Shown here: in pieces, positions 60,990 through 64,000 of the stretch
How positions within the stretch are numbered: position 1 is the stretch's first letter
Layout: each line of letters begins with the position of its first letter
Origin: Crossiella cryophila
GTDB taxonomy: Bacteria; Actinomycetota; Actinomycetes; Mycobacteriales; Pseudonocardiaceae
Direction of reading: 5' to 3'
Assembly: GCF_014204915.1 (NCBI RefSeq)
Contig: NZ_JACHMH010000001.1
Coordinates: 3,493,001 to 3,557,000 of the forward strand
DNA: 64,000 nucleotides
Program-made: the position numbers and the translations under genes
Notes under the pieces: model-generated
What the model was told of the DNA's origin: nothing
Seen by the model: only the letters and a program-made list of their open reading frames with translations
The model's database searches: none

Positions 60990-62090
60990 CTACCGGCCGA
61001 ATGCCTCCCGCACCCCGGAAATCACCGCGGTGACCTCGTCCTCGGACATGTGCGGCCCGATCGGCAGGCTCAGCACCCGCTCGGCCACCTGATCGGCCAC
61101 CGGCAGCTCCCCCCAGGAGCCGTCGGCGTACGCGGGCGAGCGGTGCACCGCGACCGGGTAGTGGATCAACGTGCCGATCCCCAGCCCCGCCAGGCGTTCC
61201 TGCACCGCGTCCCGCTCAGCGCAGCGCACCACGAACAGGTGCCACACCGGCTCGGCCCACACCGGCACCACCGGCAGCACCAGGTCCTCGATATCGGCCA
61301 GCTCACGCAGGTAGCGGTCGGCGACCTCCTTGCGCCGGTCGTTCCACCGGTCCAGCGCGGGCAGCTTCACCCGCAGCATCGCCGCCTGCAGCTCGTCCAG
61401 GCGGGAGTTGGTCGCCTGGATCTCGTGCTGGTACTTCACCCGCGAGCCGTAGTTGCGCAGCAGCCGCAGCTTGTCGGCCAGCTCCGCCGAGGAGGTCACC
61501 ACCGCCCCGCCGTCACCGAGCGCACCCAGGTTCTTGCCGGGGTAGAAGCTGAACGCGGCCGCGATGGACCCCGCCCCGACCCGGCGACCCTTGTACCGCG
61601 CGCCGTGCGCCTGGGCGGCGTCCTCGACCACGTGCAACCCGTGCTCGGCCGCGATCGCTTCCAGCGCGTCCAGGTCCGCCGGCTGCCCGTACAGGTGCAC
61701 CGGCATGATCGCCTTGGTACGCGGGGTGATGGCCGCCTCGACCTGCTTGGGGTCGATCAGCAGCGTGTCCTCGTCCGGCTCCACCGGCACCGGCGTGGCG
61801 CCGGCCGCCGAGACCGCCAGCCAGCTGGCGATGAAGGTGGCGCTGGGCACGATGACCTCGTCGCCGGGACCGATGTCCAGGGCACGCAGGATGAGTTCCA
61901 GCGCGTCGCAGCCACTGCCGACGGCCACGCAGTGCTCGGCCTCGCAGTAGGCGGCGAACTCGGCCTCGAAGGCGGCGAGTTCGGGCCCGAGCAGGAACCA
62001 GCCGGAGTCCACGACCCGGCGGTAGGCGGCATCCAGTTCGGCGCGCAGTTCCTCATGCGGCGCCTTCAGATCGAGAAAGGGAACAGCCAT
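60990..62090 (-). CDS. PLP-dependent sugar 3-aminotransferase, DegT/DnrJ/EryC1/StrS family (TylB/FdtB/DesV type)
   Basis: The 366-residue length is usual for nucleotide-sugar aminotransferases. The internal aldimine Lys is K186 in [15 protein letters not shown], and the cofactor Asp is in [10 protein letters not shown] (Asp157). It should convert a dTDP-3-keto-6-deoxyhexose to the 3-amino sugar with glutamate as donor. The overlapping upstream gene is a 3,4-ketoisomerase, which makes exactly such a 3-keto substrate. This pairing is that of Tyl1a-TylB, FdtA-FdtB and QdtA-QdtB, and differs from the desosamine route, where DesI and DesII prepare the substrate. The start codon overlaps the ketoisomerase stop by one base (TGATG), implying translational coupling. 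Stereochemistry at C4 of the sugar cannot be decided from sequence. Confidence 0.92.
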   Translation of the reverse strand: MAVPFLDLKAPHEELRAELDAAYRRVVDSGWFLLGPELAAFEAEFAAYCEAEHCVAVGSGCDALELILRALDIGPGDEVIVPSATFIASWLAVSAAGATPVPVEPDEDTLLIDPKQVEAAITPRTKAIMPVHLYGQPADLDALEAIAAEHGLHVVEDAAQAHGARYKGRRVGAGSIAAAFSFYPGKNLGALGDGGAVVTSSAELADKLRLLRNYGSRVKYQHEIQATNSRLDELQAAMLRVKLPALDRWNDRRKEVADRYLRELADIEDLVLPVVPVWAEPVWHLFVVRCAERDAVQERLAGLGIGTLIHYPVAVHRSPAYADGSWGELPVADQVAERVLSLPIGPHMSEDEVTAVISGVREAFGR

Positions 62091-62536
62091 CAGAGTTTCC
62101 TGGCGTCGCGCTGGAAGTCGGCGTACTCGCGGTAGTAGTCGGCCTCGTCGTAGTGCGTCGAGGCGAGTACCAGACCGACCGCGCCGGGGGAGAAGTTAAT
62201 CAGGTTCCGCCACACCATCGGGCCGACGTAGAGACCGCGACTGGGATTGTCCAGGTGGAAACGGTCCCGGTACTGGCCGTCGTCGACGGTGATGTCGAAC
62301 TTGCCGTGCACCGCGATGATCAGCTGTTCCAGGTTGCGGTGCCCGTGCGCGCCACGGATCGTGGTCGCGGGCAGGTCGTACAGGTAGTACACACGCTTGA
62401 TGTCGAACTTGATCTCCTTGCCCGCCTCCACCACGCACAGGTTGCCGCGCGGGTCGTTGTGCTCGGGCAGGTCGACCATCCGGCAGGGCTCGACCTTGCC
62501 GACGAGAATGCCTTCATCATTTCGGTAGGCGGGCAT
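62090..62536 (-). CDS. dTDP-4-keto-6-deoxyglucose 3,4-ketoisomerase (FdtA/Tyl1a/QdtA, WxcM-like cupin)
   Basis: The protein has 148 residues from the ATG at 62536 ([14 protein letters not shown]), preceded by GGGGG with 6 nt spacing. A longer reading from 62620 adds only Arg-rich residues unlike the family. The cupin shows the family motif [11 protein letters not shown], with the catalytic pair His64 and His66, plus the Tyr-rich strand RVYYLYDLP before it. The enzyme moves the keto group from C4 to C3 of dTDP-6-deoxyhexose, the first committed step to 3-amino sugars such as mycaminose or Fuc3N. Tyl1a-type and FdtA-type enzymes give opposite C4 configurations, and I cannot tell which this is. 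It leads a two-gene minus-strand operon with the aminotransferase. Confidence 0.9.
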   Translation of the reverse strand: MPAYRNDEGILVGKVEPCRMVDLPEHNDPRGNLCVVEAGKEIKFDIKRVYYLYDLPATTIRGAHGHRNLEQLIIAVHGKFDITVDDGQYRDRFHLDNPSRGLYVGPMVWRNLINFSPGAVGLVLASTHYDEADYYREYADFQRDARKL

Positions 62537-62601
62537 GAAAAACCCCCAGGGTCTTCGCCGCACAATGCGACGGCGAATGAACGGCGAATTGGTTCCGGAA
62601 A

Positions 62602-62648
62602 ATCGTAGGCCGGGGATCACCCCTACTTTTAACCCCTACGAGCCCCTA
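62602..62648 (-). promoter_or_regulatory. Candidate promoter and operator of the ketoisomerase-aminotransferase operon
   Basis: On the minus strand, three direct copies of TAGGGG (complements of 62620-62625, 62633-62638 and 62643-62648) precede a TACGAT -10-like box at 62602-62607. No good -35 box is present at 17-18 bp, which fits an activator-dependent promoter. One copy forms GGGGATCACCCC, a short inverted repeat. AAAGTAGGGG also occurs upstream of the small secreted protein gene. The nearby LuxR-type regulator is the obvious candidate binder, but this is inference. The rest of the gap down to the ketoisomerase start shows no further feature apart from the ribosome binding site. Confidence 0.45.
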
Positions 62649-62687
62649 AGAACCCATTCGCCATTCACCCACCCCTGGGGGCGTGTC

Positions 62688-62852
62688 AGGTCGTGTTCGG
62701 TGGACCTTGGTCGCGATCGCCGGGCCCAGATCGCCCCTGGCCGCGCCGCCGCGGCGGCCACGTACAACAGCGGTACGAGGCCACCACGGCGACACGACCA
62801 GAAGCAATCTGGACTCCGGCGCTCATCGACCAATACCCACCGAACACGACCT
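62688..62852 (-). repeat. 165-bp imperfect inverted repeat (78-bp stem, 7-nt loop) just after the regulator's stop codon
   Basis: Positions 62688-62765 pair with 62773-62852 around a 7-nt loop at 62766-62772. By hand count 63 of 78 positions are Watson-Crick pairs, including a perfect 16-bp base (AGGTCGTGTTCGGTGG with its complement). There are two single-base bulges (62815, 62826). Of the 15 imperfect pairs, 12 are C/A combinations on the plus strand, which become G-U wobbles in a minus-strand transcript. Only three (at 62706, 62717 and 62760) are true mismatches. The foot of the stem overlaps the TAG stop of the LuxR-type gene (62851-62853). It could be a very long 3' hairpin, a structured RNA or a small palindromic mobile element. 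No coding sequence is credible here. Confidence 0.9.
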
Positions 62853-64000
62853 ACGCGCTTACCGCCGTGTCCGGACTGTGCAGCCCCGACGGCAGATCAG
62901 CCCGCCTGGTCACGTTCAGCTTCTTGTACACCCTGGTCAGATGCTGCTCCACCGTGCTGATCGTGATGCACAGCTTGCTCGCGATCTGCCGGTTGGTGTG
63001 CCCCTGCGCGGCCAGCGCGGCCACCCGCTGTTCGGCGTCGGAGAGCGCGGTCACCTTGTCCGCGTCCACCTCCACCGGCGCGGGCGGGGCCTCGGCCTCG
63101 ACCCCGGCCTGACCCGGCACCAGTTCCTCGCACAGCGGCGCGGCCTGGCATTCCCGCGCCAGGTGCCAGGCCCGGCGCAGGGTCATCCGCGCCTGGGTGG
63201 AGTCCGCCTCGACCTGGGCCTGGCTCAGCTCGCCCAGTGCCCTGGCCAGCTGCAACCGGTCGCCGCCCGCCCTGGACAGCTCGACGGCCTCGGTGAGCAG
63301 GGCCAGTCGCCGGTGCGGTTCGCTGATCGCGGCCAGCAGGCGCAGCGTGACGCCGCGGATCCGCGGCCGGTTGGTGCAGTCCATCGCGAGCTGTTCTTCC
63401 AGCAGCGCCCTGGCCTCGTGGTGCTTGCCCAGCCGGATCAGCACCTCGGCGGCGTCACTGCGCCACGGCACGAACGAGGGCCGGTCCATGCCCCATTCGG
63501 CCATCAGTTCCCCGCACAGCCGGAAGTCGCCCAGCGCCGCGTACAACCGGTCCGCGGCCAGGTGGCACCGGCCGCGCGCGGACAGGTACTGCAGCCCGAA
63601 GGTCGATTCCAGCATGGCGTCGGGGGTGGGCAGGTTGAGCAGTTCCTCGGCCTCGGCCAGCTTGCCCAGTTCGGTCAGCGCCACGATCAGGCACCCCAGG
63701 GGACCCCCTACCGCGACCCCCCAGGTGTGCGGGGTGGTGTGCCGCAGTGCGGCGCGGGCGTGCGCTTCGGCGCCGGGCAGATCGCCCTGGCGCAGGGCCA
63801 TCGCGGCCCGTGCGGAGGCGAACATGGCGTGCCAGCCCGGTGCGTTGCGCTCGGCCGACTCGGCCAGCAGCGCGTCCGCCCAGGGCAGTGCCCGGTCCAG
63901 CCGGTCGGCGAAGTAGAGCACCATCAGCGCGGAGACCAGCGCGTCGAAGGTCTTCTCGGACAGCCGGGAGCCCTGCAGCACCTGCTCGGCGTCCATGATC
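62851..64000 (-). CDS. LuxR-family transcriptional regulator, LAL/PikD-like, N-terminus beyond the window
   Basis: The frame is open to the window edge, so about 382 C-terminal residues are visible. Most of it is helical-repeat sequence rich in Ala and Leu (TPR/MalT-like), for example ALVSALMVLYFADRLDRA and ARALGELSQAQVEADSTQA. The last 70 residues are a LuxR helix-turn-helix: TALSDAEQRVAALAAQGHTNRQIASKLCITIS, then TVEQHLTRVYKKLNV. This layout is that of large ATP-binding LuxR (LAL) regulators, which activate macrolide clusters such as pikromycin. The Walker A/B region that would confirm it lies outside the window. It reads toward the aminosugar genes, and its stop codon touches a long hairpin. 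An apparent Met near the window edge is not necessarily the start. Confidence 0.88.
   Translation of the reverse strand, partial: IMDAEQVLQGSRLSEKTFDALVSALMVLYFADRLDRALPWADALLAESAERNAPGWHAMFASARAAMALRQGDLPGAEAHARAALRHTTPHTWGVAVGGPLGCLIVALTELGKLAEAEELLNLPTPDAMLESTFGLQYLSARGRCHLAADRLYAALGDFRLCGELMAEWGMDRPSFVPWRSDAAEVLIRLGKHHEARALLEEQLAMDCTNRPRIRGVTLRLLAAISEPHRRLALLTEAVELSRAGGDRLQLARALGELSQAQVEADSTQARMTLRRAWHLARECQAAPLCEELVPGQAGVEAEAPPAPVEVDADKVTALSDAEQRVAALAAQGHTNRQIASKLCITISTVEQHLTRVYKKLNVTRRADLPSGLHSPDTAVSA

Noticed and set aside
62693-63112. Plus-strand ORF across the hairpin and the regulator's 3' end
   Set aside because: It runs antisense to the LuxR helix-turn-helix, has no recognisable domain and begins inside the inverted repeat.

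Overview
The window is the distal part of a modular type I polyketide synthase (PKS) locus from a high-GC Gram-positive actinomycete. The organism call rests on very GC-rich DNA with strong third-position GC, frequent GTG starts, giant co-directional PKS genes and a LAL-type LuxR regulator. A 13-bp palindrome, GTCCACWGTGGAC, recurs through the region. A Pseudonocardiales host is my guess, not something shown.

Layout. (1) Positions 2-53736, + strand: seven consecutive PKS genes, the first cut by the window edge, carry 11 extension modules, called A-K here. In order: A KS-AT(malonyl)-DH-KR-ACP; B KS-AT(mal)-KR-ACP; C KS-AT(mal)-KR-ACP; D KS-AT(mal)-DH-KR-ACP; E KS-AT(methylmalonyl)-inactive KR-ACP; F KS-AT(mm)-DH-ER-KR-ACP; G KS-AT(mm)-KR-ACP; H KS-AT(mal)-DH*-KR-ACP; I KS-AT(mm)-inactive KR-ACP; J KS-AT(mm)-DH-KR-ACP; K KS-AT(mm)-ACP-TE. 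The loading module and any earlier modules lie upstream of the window. (2) Positions 53751-60398, + strand: type II thioesterase, a heme-less P450-like glycosyltransferase partner, a repeat-filled gap, a DesVII-type glycosyltransferase, a DesVI-type sugar N,N-dimethyltransferase and a secreted GH3 beta-glucosidase, ended by a strong terminator. (3) Positions 60461-64000, - strand: a small secreted protein of unknown role, a sugar aminotransferase and a FdtA/Tyl1a-type 3,4-ketoisomerase (overlapping pair), an intergenic region with operator-like repeats and a 165-bp imperfect hairpin, and the C-terminal part of a LuxR-family regulator that runs off the window.

How it works together (inference). 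The PKS makes a long, highly functionalised chain. Its last 11 extensions predict a C3 ketone, C4=C5 (4-methyl), C7 ketone, C8=C9, C11-OH, reduced C13, C15 ketone, C16=C17, C19-OH, C21-OH and C22=C23, released by the terminal TE, probably as a large macrolactone. The ketoisomerase, aminotransferase and N-methyltransferase fit a dTDP-3-dimethylamino-3,6-dideoxyhexose (mycaminose-like). No DesI/DesII pair for desosamine is in the window. The glycosyltransferase with its P450-like partner would attach the sugar. The secreted GH3 enzyme suggests an exported glucosylated pro-drug that is reactivated outside the cell. I could not match the module order to a known compound.

The most unusual non-coding items are a long minus-strand hairpin next to the regulator in which nearly every imperfect pair is G-U compatible on one strand only, a 230-bp array of tandem and inverted repeats splitting the P450-like/glycosyltransferase pair, and a 24-bp perfect palindrome inside a PKS gene at the point where its paralogue carries an ER domain.
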